Shown here: positions 14,824 through 24,341 of the stretch, piece by piece | Position numbering within the stretch: the stretch's first letter is position 1 | Layout: every line of letters starts with the position of its first letter | NCBI RefSeq assembly: GCF_000613945.1 | Contig: NZ_BAJY01000007.1 | Span: 1-64,000, forward strand | From: Prevotella falsenii DSM 22864 = JCM 15124 | GTDB lineage: Bacteria > Bacteroidota > Bacteroidia > Bacteroidales > Bacteroidaceae | Direction: 5' to 3' | Length of the DNA stretch: 64,000 bases | Made by a program: the position numbers and the translations under genes | The notes under the pieces: generated by a model | Told to the model about the DNA's origin: nothing | Database searches by the model: none | The model's input: the letters and a program-made list of their open reading frames with translations, nothing else

Positions 14824-17331
14824 ATGGCAATAAACAGAAAGGCAGCAGCTTGCTTGTTGGCGTTTTGGCTCGCAATGGGCACGGCAACGGCAGACAACAG
14901 GTATGCACACACCGCAGTAAAGGACTCGACCGACGAGAAAACCGAAGTGGAAAAACAGAAAGACGGCAAAGCGAAAGCCGACGAAAAGCAAGGAAAGGGT
15001 AAGGAAAAGGAAGACTCCTACGAACAGCTCATAAAGAAAAAAGGCAGCATGCACGAAGGTGTCTTCACGGTAAGGCATATCGACGAGAAGTGGTATTTTG
15101 AGGTTCCCGACTCCATTATCGGGCGTTATCTGCTGGCGGTAACACGCTTTACGGGTGTGCCGCAGAACTTCGGAAAGTTCTCGGGCGAAGCCGTGAACCA
15201 GCAAACCATCTACTTCGAGCAGCGCGACGCAAAGACAATGGTGCTGCGTGCCTACGTGCTCTCGCAGGAAGCCGACCCCGACAGCCGCATCTCGCAGACG
15301 CTGAAGGCATCGACCATCGACCCTATCATCGCATCGTTCAAAATCATCGGCCGCAACAAAGCCGCAAATGCACAGATGATAGAGGTTACTCCGCTCTTCG
15401 CAAAAGACAACGGCGTGGTAAGCATATCGTCGAACAGTGCAAAGCAACTCAAGCTCGGCGCACTGCAAGCCGACCGCACTTTCATCGACACCATGAAGGT
15501 ATATCCCATCAACGTCGAGGTGGCTACCACCCGAACCTATGCCGCCACACCGGCCGCCACACCGGCTTCGCACACCGGCGCAATAACCGTCGGACTGAAC
15601 ACCAGCATCGTTCTGCTGCCGAAAGTGCCCATGCGAAAGCGCATCTGGGACAGCCGCGTGGGCTATTTCACCAACCATTACACCATTTTCAGCGACGAAC
15701 AGACCAAGACCGACCGACAACAGTTCGTCTCGCGCTTCCGTTTAGAACCGAAAGATGTGCGCCGCTACCGCAAGGGACTGCTCACCGAACCCGTCAAGCC
15801 CATCGTTTTCTACATCGACCCGGCTACTCCGAAGAAGTGGGTACCTTATCTGAAGAAGGGCATTGAAGACTGGAACGCAGCCTTCGAAGCAGCAGGTTTC
15901 AAGCACGCAATAAAGGCAGCCGACTTCCCCGACGACTCTACGATGAGTGTGGACGACGCCCGTTTCAACGTGCTTCGCTATCTTCCTGCCGAAATCGAAA
16001 ACGCTTACGGTCCGCGCATCGTAGACCCGCGCAGCGGCGAAATCATAGAAAGCCACATCTGTTGGTACCATAATGTAATGAATTTGCTTACAAAATGGTA
16101 TATGACGCAGTGCGGACCGCTCGACAAGCGTGCCCGGACAATGAAGATGGACGACCGCCTTATGGGCGAACTTATACGCTTTGTGTCGAGCCACGAGGTT
16201 GGGCACACACTCGGTTTGCGCCACAACATGGGGGCAAGCCACGCCACGCCGGTGGAGAAGCTGCGCGACAAGAAGTGGGTGGAGAAGTACGGGCACACGG
16301 CAAGCATTATGGATTATGCCCGCTTCAACTACGTGGCACAGCCGGAAGACGGCATTTCAGAGCGCGGACTTTTCCCACGCATAAACGATTACGACAAGTG
16401 GGCCATAAGCTGGGGATACCGGTATCGCCCCGAGTTTAAGGACGAAATGGACGAGAAAGAAAAGCTCATGGACGAAACCACTGCCGCGCTTGCCAAGAAC
16501 CCGCGCCTCTGGTTCGGTGGCGAAGGTAGGAACGAAGACCCTCGTGCACAGACCGAAGACCTCGGAGACGACAACGTAAAGGCGAGCGACTACGGCATAA
16601 AGAACCTCAAACGCATCGTTGCGGCACTGCCCGAGTGGACGTATCAGAAGAACGACCGGTACACCGACCGCATCGAAATGTGGAAAAGCGTCGTCGGACA
16701 GTTCAACCGTTACACCAACCACGTGCTGAAAAACGTAGGCGGCAGATACATCAACAACATGCCGGGACAGAAACCTTACGAGGTGGCACCTGCCCGGAAA
16801 GGCAGAGATGCCGTCGATTATCTTGCCCGCCAACTGTTCGATGCCCCTGTATGGCTCTATCCGTCGTCGATAACCGACGTGCTCGGGACGGACGTTGTCG
16901 AAGAAATCAGTGCGCAGCAAGTACGCGTGCTGAAGGTATTGCTGAACGCAACGCTGATGGACAAGATATACAAAGACCAACGGGCAAAGGGTGCTTATGC
17001 GTTTGCCGACTATCTCGACGACGTTTTCCGTGCCGTTTGGAAACCGCTTTCCGGGCTTAGCGACGTGAAAGCCGGCACGCGCCGACTGCTCGAACGTGCC
17101 TACGTGGAGCAGCTCGACAGCCTGCTCAACCCTGCCAAAAAGGAGAAACCGACTGCCGCCGACCGTGCCAACGCTTCCGATGCCATGCTCTACATGGAGC
17201 AACAGCTTGCCAAAGTGGAAGCCTTCTGCAAGGCGCAGGCAGCCCAAAGCAACGACATCGACCTGCTGCACTACAACGACTTGCTCCGCCAACTCAAACT
17301 TATCCGGGAGCGCAGAGTAACCGTAAAGTAG
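14824..17331 (+). CDS. Exported zinc-dependent metalloprotease (DUF5117/DUF4953 type)
   Basis: An 835-residue protein. It has a signal peptide (about 1-23), a Lys/Glu-rich low-complexity linker (about 38-65), then the large N-terminal domains of this family and a metzincin-type catalytic domain. The zinc motif is HEVGHTLGLRHN, with H457, E458, H461 and H467, and a Met-turn follows at SIMDY (M496). The ATG at 14824 is chosen for the signal peptide and promoter. The substrate is unknown; family members are secreted or envelope proteases of Bacteroidota. It is monocistronic: its own promoter lies upstream, and a bidirectional terminator separates it from the convergent secreted-protein gene. Confidence 0.9.
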   Translation: MAINRKAAACLLAFWLAMGTATADNRYAHTAVKDSTDEKTEVEKQKDGKAKADEKQGKGKEKEDSYEQLIKKKGSMHEGVFTVRHIDEKWYFEVPDSIIGRYLLAVTRFTGVPQNFGKFSGEAVNQQTIYFEQRDAKTMVLRAYVLSQEADPDSRISQTLKASTIDPIIASFKIIGRNKAANAQMIEVTPLFAKDNGVVSISSNSAKQLKLGALQADRTFIDTMKVYPINVEVATTRTYAATPAATPASHTGAITVGLNTSIVLLPKVPMRKRIWDSRVGYFTNHYTIFSDEQTKTDRQQFVSRFRLEPKDVRRYRKGLLTEPVKPIVFYIDPATPKKWVPYLKKGIEDWNAAFEAAGFKHAIKAADFPDDSTMSVDDARFNVLRYLPAEIENAYGPRIVDPRSGEIIESHICWYHNVMNLLTKWYMTQCGPLDKRARTMKMDDRLMGELIRFVSSHEVGHTLGLRHNMGASHATPVEKLRDKKWVEKYGHTASIMDYARFNYVAQPEDGISERGLFPRINDYDKWAISWGYRYRPEFKDEMDEKEKLMDETTAALAKNPRLWFGGEGRNEDPRAQTEDLGDDNVKASDYGIKNLKRIVAALPEWTYQKNDRYTDRIEMWKSVVGQFNRYTNHVLKNVGGRYINNMPGQKPYEVAPARKGRDAVDYLARQLFDAPVWLYPSSITDVLGTDVVEEISAQQVRVLKVLLNATLMDKIYKDQRAKGAYAFADYLDDVFRAVWKPLSGLSDVKAGTRRLLERAYVEQLDSLLNPAKKEKPTAADRANASDAMLYMEQQLAKVEAFCKAQAAQSNDIDLLHYNDLLRQLKLIRERRVTVK

Positions 17332-17400
17332 GTTTTAAGGCTTTGGAAGCAGGCAAATGCTTGCTTTCGTATTGTCCAATCTTAATTGCCTAATCATAAA

Positions 17401-17434
17401 AAGCCCCGACCAAACTTGCATTTGGTCGGGGCTT
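17401..17434. terminator. Bidirectional terminator
   Basis: AAGCCCCGACCAAA and TTTGGTCGGGGCTT form a perfect 14-bp stem with a 6-base loop, A-rich before and T-rich after. It serves the metalloprotease (+) and the secreted Omp28-like gene (-). Confidence 0.92.
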
Positions 17435-17478
17435 TCCCTTTTGTAATGGCATCTCAGAGATGCCTTATGCGTTTCTGT

Positions 17479-19428
17479 TTACTTCACCAATACCTTTACA
17501 GTAGAGCCGTCAGACATCTTGACGATGTTAAGACCGCGCTGCGGAGCACTTATTCTGCGACCGTCTATGGTGTAGCGTGCCACTTCTTTCACTTCGCCCT
17601 TGTTCTCAGAAATGCCTTCAACGCCTGCCGGATCCGGCAAGTAGAACTTGGCTGCATTTTCAATCCTGCCGTCCTTGCGGATAAGCATTGCGACAACTGC
17701 GAGTTTGTTGTAGTAGCCTGTTTTGTCGATAGCGGCTTTCAAATCAGCCTTCGTTGGCAACTTAAGCGTGTAAGTGTTCGTTACAATATTACCATCCTGT
17801 AGCGGTGCGAGCGTTGGCTTGGTACCGGCAAAAGAGGTGGCGAGCACAACATCGTCGTAAACCAATGCAACTTTTTGAGTTCCATACTTGCCACCCTTGC
17901 CGAATGGAGCCAAGTCTGCGGGCAATTGTGAGGAATTGTAGTTGACGAAATAGTTGCTCTGCTTCCATGCATCAGTTGTTCCGGTAAGTCCGTCGGCAAC
18001 AAGAACATAGGCTATATCGTATGTTCCGTTTGCCACAGGCTCGATGGTTGTCGTAGCTGTTACTTCGGTACGGGCGGCATTCAGTTTACATGTACCCGAT
18101 ATGCCTACTGCCGCAAGACGTGAGAGTTCTTTCTTGAAGTCGTCGCAGACGTCGTCTTCCGAACCATAGTAAGGGTCTATTTGTTTAGTATTGCGGTCTA
18201 TCTTACAAGCAGGTGCTCCATTAAAAGCAAGGTCATAGTCCTTGTAGTACATTGGGTCGTCCGGGTTGAACTTGTGTAGAGCAACACCTACGAAGTTCTC
18301 GCCGAATTGTTCGCGCATCTTCTTCATACCTACCCAGCCGCGCGGACACCAGCCACAGCCTGTGCCTGTAAACTCTTCGACAACGACACCTCGCTTCACT
18401 TCCTTGGCGACGGTGGTCAGTTGGCAAGTTGCAGTCTTGTTGCTTGCTTCGTTGGTTTTGCCGTTCACCTTGGTAATGGTAACGGTTTTCGTGGTTATTC
18501 CCGTATTGGCATCGGCTGCCAAAGGCAATTCGATGGTGTACTGAGCAGCATACGGCTTGAACGCCGGGCTGATGTTGAGGTGCTGTTCTGCGCCCACCGT
18601 ACCATTGGTAGCAACTGTATAGTCGATGCTGCTGATACCGGCAATACCGGTATTGGTTACGACGAACTTGGTCTTGCGTGTGGTATTCTTCGCTACAACA
18701 ATATCTTCCAACGAATTGGCAGATACCGAATTCTGTGGGAGGTTACCCTCTATGAGTATTTGGTGTGTCGTTTTGCCATAATTTTGATTCGAATAATCAC
18801 TCCAATCAGCTATAGATTTCGAGGTGCGGAGGAAGATGCTATTAGCTTCCTTATTGCCATTAGAAGAAACGATAGGGTACTGTGTTGCTTCGTCTGAAAC
18901 TTTGGTAATGGTGAAAGAATAACCTACATAGACACCTTCAGAACCTATAACGTATGGTTTGGTCAGGGCAATGTCGTTGGCAATTCCTAATTTTTCCTTG
19001 CTCTCGTCGCCGGCTTTCAGAGACGATTGGGCAACATTCTGAACATAGTCTGCCTTGCTGACGTCCGAAGGCTGCCCCTTTGAAATCCATACCTTGACAT
19101 CTTTCGTATTCGCTTTATCGCGGAGATAGATACGAATTGCCTTGATGGTCTTTCCCACAACAGCACTATTGTCGGGGGCAACGCGGAAAGCAACATCGTA
19201 AGTTTCGGGTCTTGATATGCCAATTGCCGAACGCTTTTCGGTTTCATTGCCATATCCCCACCAAACCTGATTGGCAGCGGGGTCTATCTTCTTGGGCTGC
19301 TGCCCTTTGTATGGAGTGAACAACTGTGCATTTCCCATTCTGTTTGGGACTTGCTTTAATACTCTCGGTTGCGCATGTACCGACATTCCCAGTACAATCG
19401 CAAAGGTTAAAAATAAAAGTTTTTTCAT
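17479..19428 (-). CDS. Secreted Omp28-like protein with short C-terminal sorting-type tail
   Basis: A 649-residue protein with a signal peptide (1-19). It contains beta-rich domains (about 20-320), then a thioredoxin-like Omp28-related segment starting at VVVEEFTGTGCGWCPRGW, in which GCGWCPRG carries the CxxC pair. The C-terminus (VARYTIDGRRISAPQRG, then NIVKMSDGSTVKVLVK) has the shape of a type IX secretion or surface-attachment tail. The ATG at 19428 gives the signal peptide. Omp28-like proteins are outer-membrane or surface proteins; a redox or adhesion role is possible. It has no operon partners: a bidirectional terminator lies downstream and its promoter upstream. Confidence 0.82.
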   Translation of the reverse strand: MKKLLFLTFAIVLGMSVHAQPRVLKQVPNRMGNAQLFTPYKGQQPKKIDPAANQVWWGYGNETEKRSAIGISRPETYDVAFRVAPDNSAVVGKTIKAIRIYLRDKANTKDVKVWISKGQPSDVSKADYVQNVAQSSLKAGDESKEKLGIANDIALTKPYVIGSEGVYVGYSFTITKVSDEATQYPIVSSNGNKEANSIFLRTSKSIADWSDYSNQNYGKTTHQILIEGNLPQNSVSANSLEDIVVAKNTTRKTKFVVTNTGIAGISSIDYTVATNGTVGAEQHLNISPAFKPYAAQYTIELPLAADANTGITTKTVTITKVNGKTNEASNKTATCQLTTVAKEVKRGVVVEEFTGTGCGWCPRGWVGMKKMREQFGENFVGVALHKFNPDDPMYYKDYDLAFNGAPACKIDRNTKQIDPYYGSEDDVCDDFKKELSRLAAVGISGTCKLNAARTEVTATTTIEPVANGTYDIAYVLVADGLTGTTDAWKQSNYFVNYNSSQLPADLAPFGKGGKYGTQKVALVYDDVVLATSFAGTKPTLAPLQDGNIVTNTYTLKLPTKADLKAAIDKTGYYNKLAVVAMLIRKDGRIENAAKFYLPDPAGVEGISENKGEVKEVARYTIDGRRISAPQRGLNIVKMSDGSTVKVLVK

Positions 19429-19578
19429 AATCGTGAAATTTAAGTTAATAGCCATAATGGGTTATTACGGCATTAATCAACACTTTTTTCTCATTATTTT
19501 TGATATAAAATTAAAAAATTTAATAGTTTTGTTGTCAATTCTTCACTTCCCTGTTCAGGTGGGAGTATGTATTTTATG

Positions 19579-19586
19579 CAAAGATA
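19579..19586 (-). promoter_or_regulatory. -7 box for the Omp28-like gene
   Basis: CAAAGATA forward reads TATCTTTG on the minus strand, about 150 bases upstream of the start. The leader between is very AT-rich. Confidence 0.5.
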
Positions 19587-19910
19587 CAGATTTATTTTGA
19601 AAATACCATCGTTTTGTTAGAAATATTTCTTAAAAAGACTTAACAAACGTCTTTATTGTTGCAAAACAGAGAAAAAGCACGGCAACAATTTATGTTTTTC
19701 GCTACATTTGCGGTACTGAAAAAAAAATAAACATAAAAAGCTATATATATTAAATAAGGTGGTTACGCTTTAATATGCCCATCACCGGAAAGCAGTTGAA
19801 GCCTCTTCGGGATTAAACCCTTATACCGACTCCATGTTGTTTATAAGCGAAACGAAGCCAAGAAATACGTAAACGAAACCAAGAAAAAGCATAAAAAAAG
19901 CCCATAAAAT

Positions 19911-20099
19911 CGTAAACATTTTTCGCAAGCGTAGCTGTCGTGTAACCATCTGTACGTCAGCGTGTTGCAAAACCTATTGTTTCGCATTGTAAAACCGTAG
20001 GTTTTGCACGGTTAAACCGTATGTTTTGCATCGTTAAACCTACGGTTTCGCAACGCCAAACCGATTATATCACTTTTTAACAGAATTATCTTTACAAAA
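19911..20099 (+). repeat. GCAAAACC-palindrome element, copy 1
   Basis: About 189 bp built of repeated palindromic words (AAAACCGTAGGTTTTGC and variants). It has a conserved right end GATTATATCACTTTTTAACA then GAATTATCTTTACAAAA. It matches the copies at 37075 and, inverted, 45461. It fills most of the 800-bp gap before the TonB receptor. The rest of that gap (19587-19910) shows nothing else. Confidence 0.85.
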
Positions 20100-20174
20100 C
20101 AAGACCGAAATTCCCTCATCGTTTCAACAGCAAAATACCTACTTTGCGGTATTGTGCAGACAATGCTTTTATAT

Positions 20175-20182
20175 TACTTTTG
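20175..20182 (+). promoter_or_regulatory. -7 box of the TonB receptor operon
   Basis: TACTTTTG lies 42 bases before the ATG at 20225. The -33 region (TTGTG near 20152) is weak. Confidence 0.5.
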
Positions 20183-20224
20183 CACCATTAAAAAAATATT
20201 CAGAATAGCAAATAAGGTAAAAAG

Positions 20225-23002
20225 ATGAAAGCAATGAGACTTATTATCGTGTTTCTGTTGCTGTTGGATATTCAGGTTACATGGGCGCAGCACGTATCGA
20301 AAAATACAGGAACGCATAATGTAAGCCTGACCGTAACGGACAAGAACAGCAAGGAAGCCATGATTATGGCAAACTGTGCGCTCGAACCGCTCGGTGCTGC
20401 CAACGTAACAGACATAGACGGAAAGGTTTCTTTCCGGAAAGTTCCGTCGGGCACGTTCACGCTGAAAGTAACGTATGTGGGCTACGAAACCTACACCACA
20501 ACGCTGAAAGTGGAGGGCGACATGCAGCTGAACATACAGCTTGTGCCCACCTCGTTGGCACTGAACGAGGTGGTGGTAACTGCCAAACAGAGTGCGTCGG
20601 GCGCATCGAGCGCATCGATGATTGGGCGACAAGCCATCGACCACCTCCAAGCATCGTCGCTGGCAGACATCATGCAGCTTATTCCGGGAAAGGCAATGGG
20701 CAACACCGACCTTACCCAACAAGCGAACTTGCAGCTGCGCACCCTGCGCAACAACAACACAAGTGCCTTCGGTTCGAGCATCGTCGTGGACGGCGTGCCC
20801 ATATCGAACAACGCACAAGTGGGGCAAGGAGCTTTTTCCGGCACCGCCTTCACGGGCACCGACCTGCGCCAAGTGGCTGCCGACAACATTGAAAGCGTGG
20901 AGGTGATACGCGGCATACCGTCGGCAGAGTATGGCGATTTAACGAGCGGACTGGTCGTGGTGCGCTCCAAAATGGGCGTTACACCGTGGCAGCTGAAGAC
21001 GAAAGTTAATCCGTCGATGTCCAATGCCTCGCTTACGAAAGGCTTTTCGCTGAACAGAGTGGGCATCGTAAACGTGAACTTCGACTACGCAAAGGCATGG
21101 GGCGACCCCCGACAGAAGACCCGCAGCTTCGACAGATACACCCTGAACCTTGGTTACAGCTACGACATAAACAGACGCTGGCACACCGAAACGAAGTTCA
21201 GAATGCTGTCGGCAAAGGACTGGACAGGCAACGACCCCGACGCAAAACAAGACGGCAGCGATGCAAAGAACCAAACGCTGAACTTCGGACTGACGCATAA
21301 CGGACGCATTTCGGCAGACAAGACTTTCGCGCGCACGCTCAACTACACGCTCGGCATAAGCTATGGCGGAACAGACAACGTGCAAACGGCATTCGTTCCC
21401 GTAAGTACAGGACTGCTTCCGATACTCACTGCGACGGAAACGGGCTATTTCAACGTGCCTTGGCAAACACAGTCGTACCGTGCAACCGGCAGAACCGAAA
21501 GCCGTCCGGGCAACATCTACGCCAAGATAAACGATACTTTCTACTTCACGGCAGGAAAAACGCGACAGAATTTCAAGGTCGGAGCAGAGTATCACTACGA
21601 TTGGAACAGCGGCAAAGGGTACTACAACGACAACGATTTGCTGCCGCTCCGCCCCAACAGCAGCGGTCGTCCGCGCGCCTTCTCGGCTGTTCCGGGACTG
21701 CACCAAATAGCTGCCTATGCGGAAGACAACTTTCTTTGGAACATGAACAAGGTGAACCGGCTGCGTGCCAACCTCGGTTTGCGTTTCACGGCAATGCAGC
21801 CTTTCAGCGACGTGGCAACCACTTCGCTCTCTCCACGCGTCAATATCGTGTTCGGCGCAGCAAGTTGGCTCGACATCAGAGGGGGCATCGGCTTGAACTC
21901 GAAGACGCCCGGGTTAGGCTATCTCTACCCCGATGCAAAGTACGACGACCGTGTGGCAGCCAACTACATGCCGCAAACCGACCCCGCCGGCCGGCTTCTT
22001 GTCTACCACACGCAGGTGTATCAGACTGCCTACTCGAAGAACCTGAAGAACGCAACCACCACAAAGATAGAGCTGGGGCTTGACTTCAAGCTGAAAAACG
22101 GACGCCGTCTGAGCATTCTTGCCTATCGCGACCGCACGCCGAACGGCTTTGCAGCACTGAGCGACTTCTTTACTTACCGGTACAACCTATATACACAGGA
22201 ACGCGGACTGAACATTACGCCGGGACAGGCAACCACCATCGACTACGCCAATCCGTACCGCACGTTCAACGCTTTCATGACCACGGGAGCCGTAGGCAAC
22301 ACCAATACCACCGTAAACAAGGGCTTGGAGTTCGACTTTGAGCCGGGCGAGATACGCCCCCTCCGCACTTCGCTCTTCTTCAGTGGTGCTTATTCCGAAA
22401 CAAAAACGTATTCCACCGACCGCAACACCGCTGCCGTGCCAACGGCATTGCTGCCTGCCGAGTATGCAAGCTATGGCGTTACGCCTTTCAGAGTGGTATA
22501 TCCTTCAGGACAGGACTACGAGAAATACCGCCAATTCCTGAACACCTTGCGCATCGTAACCAACATTCCTGCGCTGAAAATGGTGGCTTCGTTCACCGCC
22601 CAAGCGATATGGTACAATTGGAACACGAGCTTCTCGGCAGACAAAAAGCCCATCGGCTACTTCGGAGCAGACCTTGTGGAACACCCCATTACAAACGACA
22701 TGATGTCGGGCTACCTCGGCATGGACGGCACATACTATGCGACCAAGCCGGCAGGCATCGCCACCGTTGCCGTGAGCGACCTTGCTTCTCGTGCCGGCGA
22801 CAATAAGCCGACGAAGTCGCCAATAGAATGGAACATGCAGGGACGCCTTACCAAACAGCTCGGCAACTTCGGCGGTTTGTCGCTCTATGTGAACAATATG
22901 ATATACTACGAACCCTACCTCAAGAGCAGCAACTCGCAGACGCTGACCCAGCGCAACACCGGTAAGTTCAGCTTTGGCGTAGAGTTATACCTTAATTTAT
23001 AG
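20225..23002 (+). CDS. TonB-dependent receptor with N-terminal carboxypeptidase-regulatory-like domain
   Basis: A 925-residue protein. It has a signal peptide (1-21, TWAQ), a carboxypeptidase-regulatory-like beta-sandwich (about 32-107: VSLTVTDKNSKEAMIMAN, FTLKVTYVGYETYTTTL), a TonB-box-like ALNEVVVTAKQ, a plug domain with SIVVDGVPISNNAQVGQG and VEVIRGIPSAEYGDLTSGLV, and a 22-strand-type barrel ending in FSFGVELYLNL. It imports an unidentified ligand across the outer membrane using TonB energy. It leads a three-gene unit with DUF4876 and DUF6850-type proteins, a set that recurs in Bacteroidota; the absence of SusD marks it as a non-Sus receptor. Confidence 0.93.
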   Translation: MKAMRLIIVFLLLLDIQVTWAQHVSKNTGTHNVSLTVTDKNSKEAMIMANCALEPLGAANVTDIDGKVSFRKVPSGTFTLKVTYVGYETYTTTLKVEGDMQLNIQLVPTSLALNEVVVTAKQSASGASSASMIGRQAIDHLQASSLADIMQLIPGKAMGNTDLTQQANLQLRTLRNNNTSAFGSSIVVDGVPISNNAQVGQGAFSGTAFTGTDLRQVAADNIESVEVIRGIPSAEYGDLTSGLVVVRSKMGVTPWQLKTKVNPSMSNASLTKGFSLNRVGIVNVNFDYAKAWGDPRQKTRSFDRYTLNLGYSYDINRRWHTETKFRMLSAKDWTGNDPDAKQDGSDAKNQTLNFGLTHNGRISADKTFARTLNYTLGISYGGTDNVQTAFVPVSTGLLPILTATETGYFNVPWQTQSYRATGRTESRPGNIYAKINDTFYFTAGKTRQNFKVGAEYHYDWNSGKGYYNDNDLLPLRPNSSGRPRAFSAVPGLHQIAAYAEDNFLWNMNKVNRLRANLGLRFTAMQPFSDVATTSLSPRVNIVFGAASWLDIRGGIGLNSKTPGLGYLYPDAKYDDRVAANYMPQTDPAGRLLVYHTQVYQTAYSKNLKNATTTKIELGLDFKLKNGRRLSILAYRDRTPNGFAALSDFFTYRYNLYTQERGLNITPGQATTIDYANPYRTFNAFMTTGAVGNTNTTVNKGLEFDFEPGEIRPLRTSLFFSGAYSETKTYSTDRNTAAVPTALLPAEYASYGVTPFRVVYPSGQDYEKYRQFLNTLRIVTNIPALKMVASFTAQAIWYNWNTSFSADKKPIGYFGADLVEHPITNDMMSGYLGMDGTYYATKPAGIATVAVSDLASRAGDNKPTKSPIEWNMQGRLTKQLGNFGGLSLYVNNMIYYEPYLKSSNSQTLTQRNTGKFSFGVELYLNL

Positions 23003-23009
23003 GCATTAT

Positions 23010-23051
23010 GTAGGTGTTCATAATTAATTGACATTGTATTAACACCTACTT
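23010..23051. repeat. Short derivative of the 198-bp inverted-repeat element
   Basis: Starting GTAGGTGTTCATAATTAATT and ending TAACACCTACTT, it has both termini of the element at 62776-62973 and the adjacent TTGACATTGTATT, with the middle deleted. It lies between the receptor and the DUF4876 gene and can form a hairpin in the mRNA. Confidence 0.75.
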
Positions 23052-23072
23052 ATTTTAAAACAGAACTAAAAG

Positions 23073-24284
23073 ATGAAGACAGTAAACTATATACTTTCGC
23101 TCGTTGCGATGTTTGTTTTCGCTTCGTGCGTAGACTATTCCGACGCTACCGAAAGCGTAACGGCAAAGGTTCGGGTGCAGCTTCCGAAAGAGTTCGGAAC
23201 GAACAACGGCTTGGAAGGACATACGGTGCTGCTCCGGCTCGGCAGTGCTTCCTACTCGGCAAAGACCGACGCTGAAGGCATGGCAACGTTTGCCAACATC
23301 ACCCCCGACGTGTATGACATCTCGACTTCGTGGGACATTTCGGCTGACGAATACAAGCAAATAACGGGCAGCAACGAAGCCAACAGCGGCGCAACCGTAT
23401 CGGGCAGCCTCAACGCACAACTTATTTCAGGGGCAGAAACCCTTACGCTTGCCACGACGTTGTCGGTGAAACGCGACATCGTAATCGGCAAAATATACGT
23501 TGCCGGCTCTAAGGACAACAACGGAAAAGCCTACCGCGCAGGACAGTATGTTGAACTTTACAACCAATCGAACGACACGGTAGATGTGTCAGGACTATAC
23601 ATCGGACTGCTCGAAACCGATGTTCCGCAGGCTTATACCCTCGCCAACCTGCACGCCGACTACGCCGATTCGGTGGTATTGGTGAAGCAAGTGTTCCGCA
23701 TTCCGACCACTTCGGCTTACAAGGTTGCCCCCGGCGGCACCGTCGTACTGACGAACAGTGCCATCGACCACAGCGTGAATGCCCCCAACGAACACAACTT
23801 GCTGAAGGCAGACTTTGAAGCAAAAGACAAAGTGGGCGGCAAAACGCAGAACAATCCTGACGTTCCGGCATTGCTGAACGTGTTCAACATCTATCCGAGC
23901 ATTGCCAACATGAACCTCACGAACAGCGGTCAGGGCGTCGTTATCTTCCGTACAACGGCAGACGTGAGCAGTTTCAAGCTGACCTATAAATACGGAAAGA
24001 CGAACGGAACACAGTATTTGCTGCTGCCAAAACGCTACATCATCGACGGCGTAGACTACCTGCGACACAAAGCAACAGGCACCGACGTGGGCGAAAAGCG
24101 ACTCTACGCCGACATCGATGCGGGCTTTACGAGCATCAATGCCACCGCAGGACTGTCGGGCGAGGTGGTGTACCGCAAGACATCGGCTACTGCTGCGAAC
24201 GGCAACAAGATACTGATGGATACCAACAACAGCTCCAACGACTTCGCCGTGTCTGTCACGATAGCTCCCCGCATCTATCCGTAA
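23073..24284 (+). CDS. DUF4876-type lipoprotein
   Basis: A 403-residue protein with a lipoprotein signal (FVFASC, lipidated Cys19). The first domain (about 25-125) is a beta-sandwich with a TDAEGMATFANITPDVYDIS motif like carboxypeptidase-regulatory folds. The second (about 140-400) begins IVIGKIYVAGSKDNNGKAYR and QYVELYNQSNDTVDVSG, resembling lamin-tail-like sandwiches. This matches the DUF4876 pattern. It is probably a surface-exposed partner of the preceding TonB receptor, in a role analogous to SusD, but unproven. The gene starts 70 bp after the receptor and is followed 57 bp later by the barrel protein. Confidence 0.82.
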   Translation: MKTVNYILSLVAMFVFASCVDYSDATESVTAKVRVQLPKEFGTNNGLEGHTVLLRLGSASYSAKTDAEGMATFANITPDVYDISTSWDISADEYKQITGSNEANSGATVSGSLNAQLISGAETLTLATTLSVKRDIVIGKIYVAGSKDNNGKAYRAGQYVELYNQSNDTVDVSGLYIGLLETDVPQAYTLANLHADYADSVVLVKQVFRIPTTSAYKVAPGGTVVLTNSAIDHSVNAPNEHNLLKADFEAKDKVGGKTQNNPDVPALLNVFNIYPSIANMNLTNSGQGVVIFRTTADVSSFKLTYKYGKTNGTQYLLLPKRYIIDGVDYLRHKATGTDVGEKRLYADIDAGFTSINATAGLSGEVVYRKTSATAANGNKILMDTNNSSNDFAVSVTIAPRIYP

Positions 24285-24341
24285 GCCACGCAATGAATAC
24301 GATTTCAACCGACCATCATTATAAATCAAGCAAGTAAATTT

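Noticed and set aside
14803..15720. Long minus-strand frame opposite the metalloprotease
   Set aside because: Shadow frame of a well-supported gene; no family features.
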